The notes beneath the pieces were generated by a model. The model did not search any database. It was not told the origin of the DNA and saw only the letters and a program-made list of their open reading frames with translations. From positions 1 through 50,758 of the forward strand of contig NZ_QENU01000012.1 in the NCBI RefSeq assembly GCF_003096995.1: DNA of 50,758 nt. Direction: 5' to 3'. Below are positions 1 through 5,152 of this stretch, one piece after another. How positions within the stretch are numbered: the stretch's first letter is position 1; each line of letters begins with the position of its first letter. Source of the DNA: Alitibacter langaaensis DSM 22999 (GTDB lineage: Bacteria > Pseudomonadota > Gammaproteobacteria > Enterobacterales > Pasteurellaceae). Position numbers and translations under genes: made by a program.

Positions 1-101
1 CCAAGTAAATCTGCAGCTGAGCGAGCCGTGACTTCTAGCACAAAAAATTCAAGTAATTTTCTCTGTATAGATTTCTTTAGTTTACAATGAGTTATATTCA
101 T
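1..101 (-). CDS. IS1595-family (IS1016-like) transposase, N-terminal part only
   Basis: An ATG at 101-99 on the minus strand opens a frame that runs off the window edge. It begins MNITHCKLKKSIQRK and continues LLEFFVLEVTARSAADLLG. The combination of a basic start, an LLEFFVLEVTARSAADLLG helix and a position just inside an inverted-repeat-like end is typical of IS1016-type transposases of Pasteurellaceae and Neisseriaceae. Only about 33 residues are visible, so the catalytic domain cannot be seen and intactness cannot be judged. Confidence 0.65.
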   Translation of the reverse strand, partial: MNITHCKLKKSIQRKLLEFFVLEVTARSAADLL

Positions 102-140
102 TTTTGTAGATTAGCATAGTACCTAATCTACGTCAGCCCC
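1..140 (-). mobile_element. IS1016-like (IS1595 family) insertion sequence, right end only
   Basis: The window starts inside an insertion sequence. The minus strand from 101 encodes the first residues of a transposase, and the bases upstream, reading GGGGCTGACGTAGATTAG from 140 inward, look like its terminal inverted repeat. The outer boundary at about 140 rests on that repeat-like run and on the truncated reading frame beginning just outside it. The other end and any target duplication lie outside the window. The family is assigned from remembered transposase sequence, not from a search. Confidence 0.65.
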
Positions 141-319
141 CTAAAAAATCTAAAAAGCCTGAACAGATTGAGGCTGAAGAATATGCCATAGATATATGGA
201 AAAAAGACCCGACTATCACACAAGAAAACATGGCTTATCAATTAAAAGACAAGTTAGAACTACAACAAACTATTCAAACAATAATCCGCTGGATCAGACC
301 TTTTCAGCCTAAGAAATAA
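141..319 (+). pseudogene. C-terminal remnant of an unknown gene cut by the IS
   Basis: A frame open from 110 and stopping at TAA 317-319 has no convincing start. Its upstream part lies inside the IS terminal repeat, so the original 5' end was probably displaced by the insertion. The readable tail includes KKPEQIEAEEYAIDIWKK and then QENMAYQLKDKLELQQ, a charged helical protein ending WIRPFQPKK. I do not recognise the family. It is followed at once by a strong terminator, which supports it being the end of a once-real gene of the element. Confidence 0.5.
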
Positions 320-335
320 GAACAGAATGATCAAA

Positions 336-377
336 AGCAACTTATTCACTATGATAAGCAACTTATTCACTATGATA
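336..377 (+). repeat. two tandem copies of a 21-bp unit
   Basis: The unit AGCAACTTATTCACTATGATA occurs at 336-356 and again, identical, at 357-377. The second copy forms the left arm of the terminator that follows, so the duplication gives two alternative left arms for one right arm. Confidence 0.9.
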
Positions 378-390
378 AGTTGCTTTTTTA
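357..390 (+). terminator. Rho-independent terminator after the truncated gene
   Basis: The arms AGCAACTTAT (357-366) and ATAAGTTGCT (375-384) form a perfect 10-bp stem with an 8-base loop, followed directly by a run of T. It separates the truncated gene from the alpA transcription unit. Confidence 0.85.
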
Positions 391-437
391 TTAGCATAAG
401 TAAGTTATTGATTTTTCAAACTTTATAAAATCCTTTT

Positions 438-509
438 AAATACCTCTCGTCTAGACAACTCAACGAAACTAAACAAAGTTTCACACAGTTAAACAAACGA
501 GAGGTATTT
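438..509 (+). promoter_or_regulatory. alpA leader: 13-bp long-range inverted repeat enclosing the Shine-Dalgarno
   Basis: AAATACCTCTCGT at 438-450 is perfectly complementary to ACGAGAGGTATTT at 497-509. The right arm contains the GAGAGG ribosome binding site of the gene starting at 512. In RNA, pairing would close a loop of 46 bases and hide the start site; the T-rich end of the right arm could also help terminate transcription. No clear sigma-70 promoter with good spacing is visible just upstream; 421-431 is merely AT-rich. Confidence 0.7.
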
Positions 510-511
510 TT

Positions 512-715
512 ATGAACCAATCTCAAACCCAATCTAAAAAACTGATTTCTGGAAAAGAAACTTGTGCCGTCGTTGGCTTTGGGCGCACAAAATTGAATTT
601 ACTTGTTAAAGCTAATCAATTCCCACAACCGATCCGCTTTTCTCAAAACTTTATCCGATGGGATTTAGAAGAAGTGAATAACTGGATTGAACAACAAAAA
701 GCCGCGCGTGCTTAA
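512..715 (+). CDS. alpA: AlpA-family phage transcriptional regulator
   Basis: This 67-residue protein is the right size for the AlpA/MerR-like helix-turn-helix family, which activates integrase or late functions in P4-like prophages and satellite islands. The diagnostic tail is visible: FPQPIRFSQNFIRWDLEEV, followed by NWIEQQKAARA, the usual 'FPxPIR...RW...EVxxWI' pattern at about residues 37-60. The ATG at 512 is preceded by GAGAGG at 499-504, and that site sits in the right arm of the inverted repeat described for the leader, suggesting control of translation or read-through. It is the first gene of a same-strand series running to the primase at 4979. Family assignment is firm; its targets are not known. 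Confidence 0.88.
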   Translation: MNQSQTQSKKLISGKETCAVVGFGRTKLNLLVKANQFPQPIRFSQNFIRWDLEEVNNWIEQQKAARA

Positions 716-726
716 GGTGGTGGAAG

Positions 727-1041
727 ATGAACGAAGCAAGAAAACCAAGCCAATTTTTAAAAGTGATACACCGTCTGATTGTATCAAGTGTAAGCGGCAT
801 TGATGGTTATTCAATGAATATGACTTCAGCCCGTAACTATATCAGTGACCTTGAACGTAATCATTTAACCGAAAAAGTGAAACGCACGAGAGAGAAAACA
901 AAAGACGGTCTAGGGCAATACTACCGTTATGAAATCGCTAATCTTGAGCAGTTAAAACAAGTGATAGCGATTTATAAAGCGAAAGGTGGCGAGCTTACGC
1001 AGCATGAAGAAAAGTATGCGTATTCACGTTTTAAGTCATAA
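727..1041 (+). CDS. hypothetical protein of the satellite element
   Basis: This 104-residue protein starts 11 bases after alpA and is preceded by GGTGGTGGAAG, a good ribosome binding site. Sequence such as SARNYISDLERNHLTEKVKR followed by a YYRYEI strand and a LEQLKQVIAIYKAKGG helix suggests a small winged-helix or DNA-binding fold. That is inference from pattern only. It is probably co-transcribed with alpA and may belong to the early regulatory or replication set. Confidence 0.7.
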   Translation: MNEARKPSQFLKVIHRLIVSSVSGIDGYSMNMTSARNYISDLERNHLTEKVKRTREKTKDGLGQYYRYEIANLEQLKQVIAIYKAKGGELTQHEEKYAYSRFKS

Positions 1042-1051
1042 AGGAAAGTAA

Positions 1052-1354
1052 ATGGCGAAAAGAAAAAAGCCCAGAATAACCAATCATTCAGAGCTTTTAA
1101 GTCCACATAGAGCGAACCTATCACAACCAAATTATAGCATTGTGCGATTTATTAGCAATTTATTAACAACAGTCAACATAGGGGAAAATATGAGCGAAAC
1201 AGGCGCAGATAAAGCGGGGTTAGAAATATCGACAGGCTTAAAATTCTTTTTTAAGTCTTGTGGGATTGGCGTCGCTATTGCTTTTTTTCTATGGTTATCG
1301 CCCGATTTTCTAAAAGCGTTATCCGATTTTATCTTAACGTTAAAGAGCAACTAA
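1052..1354 (+). CDS. small membrane protein, hypothetical; internal start at 1190 possible
   Basis: The 100-residue frame has a basic N-terminus and one strong hydrophobic stretch at about residues 70-90 (SCGIGVAIAFFLWLSPDF). AAGGAAAG precedes the ATG at 1052, but a better AGGGGAAA precedes the in-frame ATG at 1190. A 54-residue protein beginning MSETGADKAG is therefore equally likely, and would consist essentially of a short polar head plus the membrane segment. Function is unknown. Single-span proteins of this size are common among phage and satellite accessory genes, where some act as toxins or exclusion factors, but nothing here proves that. Confidence 0.6.
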   Translation: MAKRKKPRITNHSELLSPHRANLSQPNYSIVRFISNLLTTVNIGENMSETGADKAGLEISTGLKFFFKSCGIGVAIAFFLWLSPDFLKALSDFILTLKSN

Positions 1355-1366
1355 ACCTAAAGAAAA

Positions 1367-1395
1367 AGCCGTTAGCTATGCCTAAACTAACGGCT
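1367..1395. terminator. perfect 9-bp inverted repeat, terminator-like on the minus strand
   Basis: AGCCGTTAG (1367-1375) and CTAACGGCT (1387-1395) form a stem with an 11-base loop. A run of five A lies immediately before it on the plus strand, so on the minus strand the hairpin is followed by T's. On the plus strand there is no T run. It may insulate the upstream small genes from the immunity region or block antisense transcription. Confidence 0.5.
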
Positions 1396-1464
1396 GATTA
1401 CGCTTAGAACGAATTGAATAAGTGCAGTATCTGCCTTTAATTTAAATCCATGAAGAGGAATTAA

Positions 1465-2055
1465 ATGAATTTAAATCAAATATATTATAAAGAATGTGAA
1501 AATATTTCACAACAAAAATTCTTTACAAAGTGCGGTGAAATTTTTTATTCTTTCCACGCAGTCGCAAAATCGACTGCCGAGCCTGGAAACTCGAACTATT
1601 TACATACGGCGAACAGTAGCACGCCTTTGAACCGTGCTTTTTTTGTTCGTAGCTTACGCACACCTAAAGAAAGTGCGGTCAAATTTGACTATATTTTTCC
1701 AACATATGAAATCACAAAATCCAAAATTGGATTTTGTAAATTTCTCTCAATGGTGGCGTGTAGCGGGAAAGGTTTCGCCCTTTGCTGTGTTCCGTATGTC
1801 GCAGTTTTCCAGCCCGTTACACGTTACCACCCTAAGCCTGGAAACTTCAGCGTGGTAACTTCTTCAAAATTTCATACGGAGTTATCAGCCATGATCTACC
1901 TATTCAAAGCCGTAAACCGTTCAGATTTACGCAATACCGCAAAACACTATTCAGCCTTTCCAAAATACACCGTGCGTATTAATGCCGATACATTAGCACA
2001 AGCACGCGCCAAAATTGCCCCTTTCTTTGTTGTGTTGGGGGTGGTTTATGCTTAA
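1465..2055 (+). CDS. Icd-like (host cell division inhibitor-like) protein; core probably begins at 1891
   Basis: The C-terminal 54 residues, starting MIYLFKAVNRSDLRNTAKHY and continuing YTVRINADTLAQARAKIAPF, resemble the Icd-like family of prophage-encoded division inhibitors named from the phage P1 immI operon. An ATG at 1891 preceded by CGGAG (1877-1881) gives exactly that 54-residue protein. The longer 196-codon frame from 1465 has its own AGAGGAA ribosome binding site, but it runs through a hairpin terminator (1618-1644) and a highly structured RNA (1751-1831). I suspect its first 140 codons are a leader or are untranslated, and that the true product is the short one. The stop overlaps the start of the next gene, implying coupling. 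Whether it blocks division is not shown. Confidence 0.6.
   Translation: MNLNQIYYKECENISQQKFFTKCGEIFYSFHAVAKSTAEPGNSNYLHTANSSTPLNRAFFVRSLRTPKESAVKFDYIFPTYEITKSKIGFCKFLSMVACSGKGFALCCVPYVAVFQPVTRYHPKPGNFSVVTSSKFHTELSAMIYLFKAVNRSDLRNTAKHYSAFPKYTVRINADTLAQARAKIAPFFVVLGVVYA
1558..1593 (+). promoter_or_regulatory. two consecutive hairpins including the first CCTGGAAA loop
   Basis: GCAGTCG (1558-1564) pairs with CGACTGC (1571-1577). Immediately after, CGAG (1578-1581) and CTCG (1590-1593) close an 8-base loop, CCTGGAAA. The same loop occurs at 1837-1844 closed by different pairs (AAG/CTT), so the loop is kept while the stem changes. With CATACGG at 1603-1609 it forms the upstream target of the antisense RNA at 1751-1831. 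Confidence 0.65.
1618..1644 (+). terminator. terminator-like hairpin inside the Icd leader
   Basis: AGCACG (1618-1623) pairs with CGTGCT (1633-1638) around a 9-base loop, and seven T's follow. It lies just after the first antisense target, where premature termination would stop expression of the downstream genes. This parallels the immunity-dependent termination known in satellite phage P4. Confidence 0.7.
1751..1831 (+). ncRNA. P4 CI / P1 C4-type antisense immunity RNA (candidate)
   Basis: GGTGG plus CGTGTAGCGGG (1752-1767) pairs with CCCGTTACACG plus CCACC (1813-1831), making a 16-bp stem with a 3-base bulge. Inside are a hairpin AAAGG/CCTTT (1768-1783) and a hairpin CTGTG/CGCAG (1785-1804) whose 10-base loop shows TCCGTATG (1791-1798). 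Then comes TTTCCAG (1806-1812). These two segments are antisense to CTGGAAA...CATACGG at 1583-1609 and to CTGGAAA...CATACGGA at 1838-1880. The second target covers the Icd ribosome binding site. The antisense RNA between two like targets matches the seqA-seqB-seqC layout of P4 and the C4-icd logic of P1. Exact ends and processing are inferred. Confidence 0.65.
1823..1880 (+). promoter_or_regulatory. downstream antisense target and alternative hairpin over the icd start
   Basis: GTTACCAC (1823-1830) can pair either with the left arm of the antisense RNA (1752-1758 region) or with GTGGTAAC (1852-1859). The two structures exclude one another. The loop of the second holds CTGGAAA (1838-1844), and CATACGGA (1873-1880) follows, ending in the Shine-Dalgarno of the ATG at 1891. 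Confidence 0.6.
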
Positions 2056-2383
2056 TCACAATGCTATTCAAAACATTCTATTTGAAAAAGTCGATAGTGA
2101 CGACACCAGCAAGGAAAGGCTAAAAACTATCCGCACTGAAAGCGAAAATCTATGCGAATCGATTGAATATGGTTTATTTGCCATAGGCAAGATGATGGAA
2201 CATTTAGGGTATTTTGCTGATGAAGAAAAGCAGAATTTCAATAATAAAGCCTTAGACAACAGCACTGTGCGACAACTAGGCGGATTAATTCAAGCAAACG
2301 CTTATTTGCTCAATTCGTTACGAAATAGCGCAAGTAATGCAGATTATCACCTTAACAACATGAGAGACGAAAGCCATGTATAA
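2048..2383 (+). CDS. hypothetical protein of the satellite element
   Basis: I place the start at ATG 2048, which overlaps the stop of the Icd-like gene (2053-2055) and follows GGGGGTGG, rather than at 2015 further upstream. The 111-residue product is acidic and helical: SKERLKTIRTESENLCESIE, then a FAIGKMMEHLGYFADEE stretch and LNSLRNSASNADYHLNN. No family is recognised. Tight overlap with both neighbours places it in one translational chain from the Icd-like gene to the primase, so it is likely expressed under the same antisense control. Confidence 0.75.
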   Translation: MLNHNAIQNILFEKVDSDDTSKERLKTIRTESENLCESIEYGLFAIGKMMEHLGYFADEEKQNFNNKALDNSTVRQLGGLIQANAYLLNSLRNSASNADYHLNNMRDESHV

Positions 2384-2546
2384 CGTAATCCTACACTATC
2401 AAGACGGGCACACGTTTATTTGTGATGAAGACGTGATTCTTGCCCGGGCAGAAGAAATCAAAGTCTATATTGAATCTAATCCGGATGATTTTAGTTATCG
2501 TGATGTACTAGAAGTTGAGATTGTGAAAGGGGGCAAAAATGAGTAG
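2376..2546 (+). CDS. small hypothetical protein (56 aa)
   Basis: An ATG at 2376 overlaps the end of the previous gene, and the frame stops at TAG 2544-2546, overlapping the next gene's start at 2539. It encodes MYNVILHYQDGHTFICDEDV, then AEEIKVYIESNPDDF and LEVEIVKGGKNE. The overlaps on both sides, AAAGCC-like spacing and a well-formed alternating strand/helix pattern support a real gene that falls below common length cut-offs. Function unknown. Confidence 0.72.
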   Translation: MYNVILHYQDGHTFICDEDVILARAEEIKVYIESNPDDFSYRDVLEVEIVKGGKNE

Positions 2547-2763
2547 AGCAAGAAAACCTTATTCCGCACGTAAGCAAAAACGGATTGAAGATGAACGTTT
2601 GCCAGAATGGGAGCAATTAGTCAAAGCGATTAAAGACGCAGATTTATACTTAAATTTTGCTAAAGACTACATTCACAACGGACACTTAAAAGGCGCAGCG
2701 GACGCACTGAAATCTATTAAACGTGCGGTAAGCGCAGGACTAAAAATTCAAAAGGTAGCATAA
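2539..2763 (+). CDS. small basic hypothetical protein
   Basis: This 74-residue protein has a strongly basic N-terminus (MSRARKPYSARKQKRIEDER) followed by two amphipathic helices ending in ALKSIKRAVSAGLKIQKVA. It begins within the last codons of the preceding 56-residue gene, after the strong site GAAAGGGGGC. The basic head suggests nucleic-acid binding, but no family is recognised. It ends one base before the next gene, so it is part of the same operon. Confidence 0.75.
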   Translation: MSRARKPYSARKQKRIEDERLPEWEQLVKAIKDADLYLNFAKDYIHNGHLKGAADALKSIKRAVSAGLKIQKVA

Positions 2764-2764
2764 C

Positions 2765-3190
2765 ATGAATAAAGAACTCGATTATTCAAAATTGAACGCG
2801 GTAGAACTTAAGGCGATTTCTATTGCTTATGAAAACATGCTTCAGCATACCAATAATTCGCCCTATCCCTATTTTAGTGCGGTGATGGAAACGTTGGGCG
2901 AACAGTTTATAGATTATCCCGCTGAAAATGCTGGTTCGTTAAAGATTTTCTATGATGAATTAACAACTATTTCACGTCATTTACTTGCTCTTGCGCCAAC
3001 ACCGCCAAGCCTAGATCCTGATGAATTAGCAAATTTAGTTTCTAATGATGAACTGATTGATGGAATGTTAAAAACAGGGCTAGTAACTACGTTAGTTAGC
3101 GATTTACAAGCTATTCAAAAGATGATTGAAATACGCCTTGCTATGATTGAACACGGTACAACAACGGGGGCATATTATGAAATTCACTAA
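2765..3190 (+). CDS. hypothetical protein of the satellite element
   Basis: This 141-residue acidic protein starts one base after its neighbour and overlaps the start of the primase gene by 14 bases. Visible features are helix-rich segments such as LNAVELKAISIAYENML and a C-terminal LQAIQKMIEIRLAMIEHG. There are no membrane segments or cysteine clusters. Genes in this position next to D5-type primases often belong to the replication module, but I cannot assign a role. Confidence 0.75.
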   Translation: MNKELDYSKLNAVELKAISIAYENMLQHTNNSPYPYFSAVMETLGEQFIDYPAENAGSLKIFYDELTTISRHLLALAPTPPSLDPDELANLVSNDELIDGMLKTGLVTTLVSDLQAIQKMIEIRLAMIEHGTTTGAYYEIH

Positions 3191-4979
3191 CGCACCATTT
3201 TTAAAAGAACCGTGGAATAAACAGCACTATTCTGATTTGATTGTATTAGTAGGTGCGGACGCGTGGAATGTATGGGGCAAGGGTGATAGCGTTCACTGGC
3301 GGTTGCTAGTAGACGGCTTAAAAATTGATACATTCACCACTAGCACAGGAAAGCGTATTAATCCTTACGATCAAGCACCCGTGATTATTGCGGGTGATAC
3401 GCTTGAGAATATCCCGAAAACACGCATAGCAGATAAAGAGCAAAGCGCAATTAAATTTATTCAATGTGGTGAGCTTACGAGCAATCAAAAGACCGAACTT
3501 TGCTTAAATATTGCGAAAAATACGAATGCTAAAATTGTATCTTTGCTTTCGAGTGAACTTGATTTACTTGATAATTGGAGTAGCCATATTCAACGCTTGC
3601 GCACTGAAGATGATACACGCGTATTAGCTGAAATGTCAGTAGATACACCTAAAATCAAGGAAAAGGACCCTACTAATGAAAAATCAAGAGCCTTTCAAAA
3701 GTGGTTGGGTTTAGATATGGCTTTACAGCGTGGTAGCCGTGAAATCTATGCGTATAACGGCCAAATATGGAATAAGCTAGAAAATGATGATTTAGAAGAA
3801 AGTGCGGTCAAATTTCTTGATGAAAGCGAACTAGGCTATAGTGATAACACAATAGATCGTTTAATCAACACGCTAAAAGCCCAACTTCCCCGAATGGGTG
3901 AAACATCTAGCGATTTAATCGCTTTTGATAATGGCGTACTAAACCGTAATACATTGGAATTTGAACCGCACAATCGCCAAAATTGGTTAACGGCTTATAT
4001 TCCACATAATTATGATGAACAAGCAACAAATACACCGCACTTTGATAAATGGCTGGCGTTTGTATCAGATGGTAACAAAGACAAGGCGAGAAACATTCTA
4101 GCTGTGTTATATGCGATTTTAACAAATCGCTATAACTGGCAAATGTTCTTTGAAATCACGGGGAAAGGCGGTAGCGGGAAATCTGTTTTTGCGAGTATTG
4201 CAACGCTATTAGCTGGTGATAAAAATACTGCATCTAGCAAATTAGAAAATTTTGATGATGAACGGGGGTTAGCAGGGCTTGAAAATAAAATGCTGATTAT
4301 TTGCGCTGAACAAGCTAAATATGGCGGAGATGGTGGCGGATTAAAAGCAATTAGTGGCGGTGATACAGTAAGAGTACGTTATAACTATAAAGATCCGTTC
4401 AATACGAAAATCACGGCTTTAGTTATGCTGATAAATAACGAACCTTGCCGATTTACCGAACGTTCGGGCGGTATTAATCGCAGACGCGTGATTTTTGACT
4501 TCAAAAAGAGTGTTCCTGAAGATGAACGCGATCCGCATTTTATGGATAAAATCACTCTTGAAGTAGGCGGAATTATTCGTAAAGTGCTTGATACATTCTC
4601 TGAACCAACAGACGCAAAAAAAGCTTTAATGGCGCAGATGAATAGCCAAGAAGCCTTAGAAGTGAAAAAGTTATCCGACCCACTTACAGACTTCTTCGGG
4701 TATTTCTACACTACAGAACAAATGAATGGGCTTTTTATTGGCGTGGCGAATATGGGGCTTGATAGAATCAGAACGCATCTTTACCCCGCTTATTTAGCTT
4801 ACACAAGGGCAATGAATATCAGTGAATTAGGCTTAAGAAACTTTGTAACGGGCATTGAACAAGCCTTAAAACAACATGGGAATGAATATGATTTTATAAA
4901 GAAATCTACTAAAACAGGAGTGCGAACGAATGTTCATTACAAGGATTTTGATAACTTTCGGAATGAGGTATCAAATTAA
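3177..4979 (+). CDS. phage/satellite primase-helicase, D5-like superfamily 3 ATPase
   Basis: From the ATG at 3177, preceded by CGGGGGC, the product is 600 residues; a start at 3147 lacks a comparable site. The Walker A loop GKGGSGKS lies at residues 329-336. It is followed by KMLIICAEQAKYGGDGGG (Walker B region), LVMLINNEPCRF (sensor) and ERSGGINRRRV, the arginine-rich segment usual in P4-alpha/D5-type SF3 helicases. These unwind DNA at the element's own origin. The N-terminal 180 residues show no classic zinc-ribbon or TOPRIM pattern, so the primase activity is uncertain and the protein may be mainly a helicase. A terminator and a repeat cluster with a P4-type iteron follow directly. An uptake signal lies inside the gene near 3810. 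Confidence 0.87.
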   Translation: MKFTNAPFLKEPWNKQHYSDLIVLVGADAWNVWGKGDSVHWRLLVDGLKIDTFTTSTGKRINPYDQAPVIIAGDTLENIPKTRIADKEQSAIKFIQCGELTSNQKTELCLNIAKNTNAKIVSLLSSELDLLDNWSSHIQRLRTEDDTRVLAEMSVDTPKIKEKDPTNEKSRAFQKWLGLDMALQRGSREIYAYNGQIWNKLENDDLEESAVKFLDESELGYSDNTIDRLINTLKAQLPRMGETSSDLIAFDNGVLNRNTLEFEPHNRQNWLTAYIPHNYDEQATNTPHFDKWLAFVSDGNKDKARNILAVLYAILTNRYNWQMFFEITGKGGSGKSVFASIATLLAGDKNTASSKLENFDDERGLAGLENKMLIICAEQAKYGGDGGGLKAISGGDTVRVRYNYKDPFNTKITALVMLINNEPCRFTERSGGINRRRVIFDFKKSVPEDERDPHFMDKITLEVGGIIRKVLDTFSEPTDAKKALMAQMNSQEALEVKKLSDPLTDFFGYFYTTEQMNGLFIGVANMGLDRIRTHLYPAYLAYTRAMNISELGLRNFVTGIEQALKQHGNEYDFIKKSTKTGVRTNVHYKDFDNFRNEVSN

Positions 4980-4983
4980 AAAT

Positions 4984-5008
4984 AGCGGGTTAAAATCCCG
5001 CTTTTTTT
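4984..5008 (+). terminator. terminator after the primase gene
   Basis: GCGGG (4985-4989) and CCCGC (4997-5001) enclose a 7-base loop and are followed by seven T's. It closes the alpA-to-primase transcription unit. Confidence 0.88.
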
Positions 5009-5013
5009 ATGAC

Positions 5014-5120
5014 TGTTCACCCTTTGGGTGAAGAGTTGGTGAAGAGTTAAACCCAACTGATCACCGATTAACCTATTGATTTATAATGAAAAATATCCAA
5101 AGGTGAAGAGATGAAGAGTT
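5014..5120. repeat. iteron-like cluster, candidate replication origin (crr-like)
   Basis: TGTTCACC (5014-5021) is inverted relative to GGTGAAGAGTT at 5027-5037 and 5038-5048. Two further TGAAGAG copies lie at 5104-5110 and 5112-5118, separated by an AT-rich segment. TGTTCACC equals the sequence I recall for the iteron bound by phage P4 alpha protein. Its position beside a D5-type helicase gene suggests the replication origin or a crr region. Function is inferred. Confidence 0.55.
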
Positions 5121-5152
5121 AAAGATAAAAAAAGTTTTTTTATAAGCATTAA

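Noticed and set aside
424-431. Sigma-70 promoter for alpA using TATAAAAT and TTGATT
   Set aside because: The spacing to TTGATT (408-413) is only about 10-12 bases; no correctly spaced -35 could be found.
1634-1858. Separate 74-residue gene on the plus strand inside the Icd leader
   Set aside because: It overlaps the structured RNA in another frame, has no ribosome binding site, and its product resembles nothing; the RNA explains the region better.
3147-3176. Earlier start for the primase/helicase
   Set aside because: The ATG at 3147 has no good ribosome binding site, while the one at 3177 follows CGGGGGC; the extra ten residues look unlike the family.
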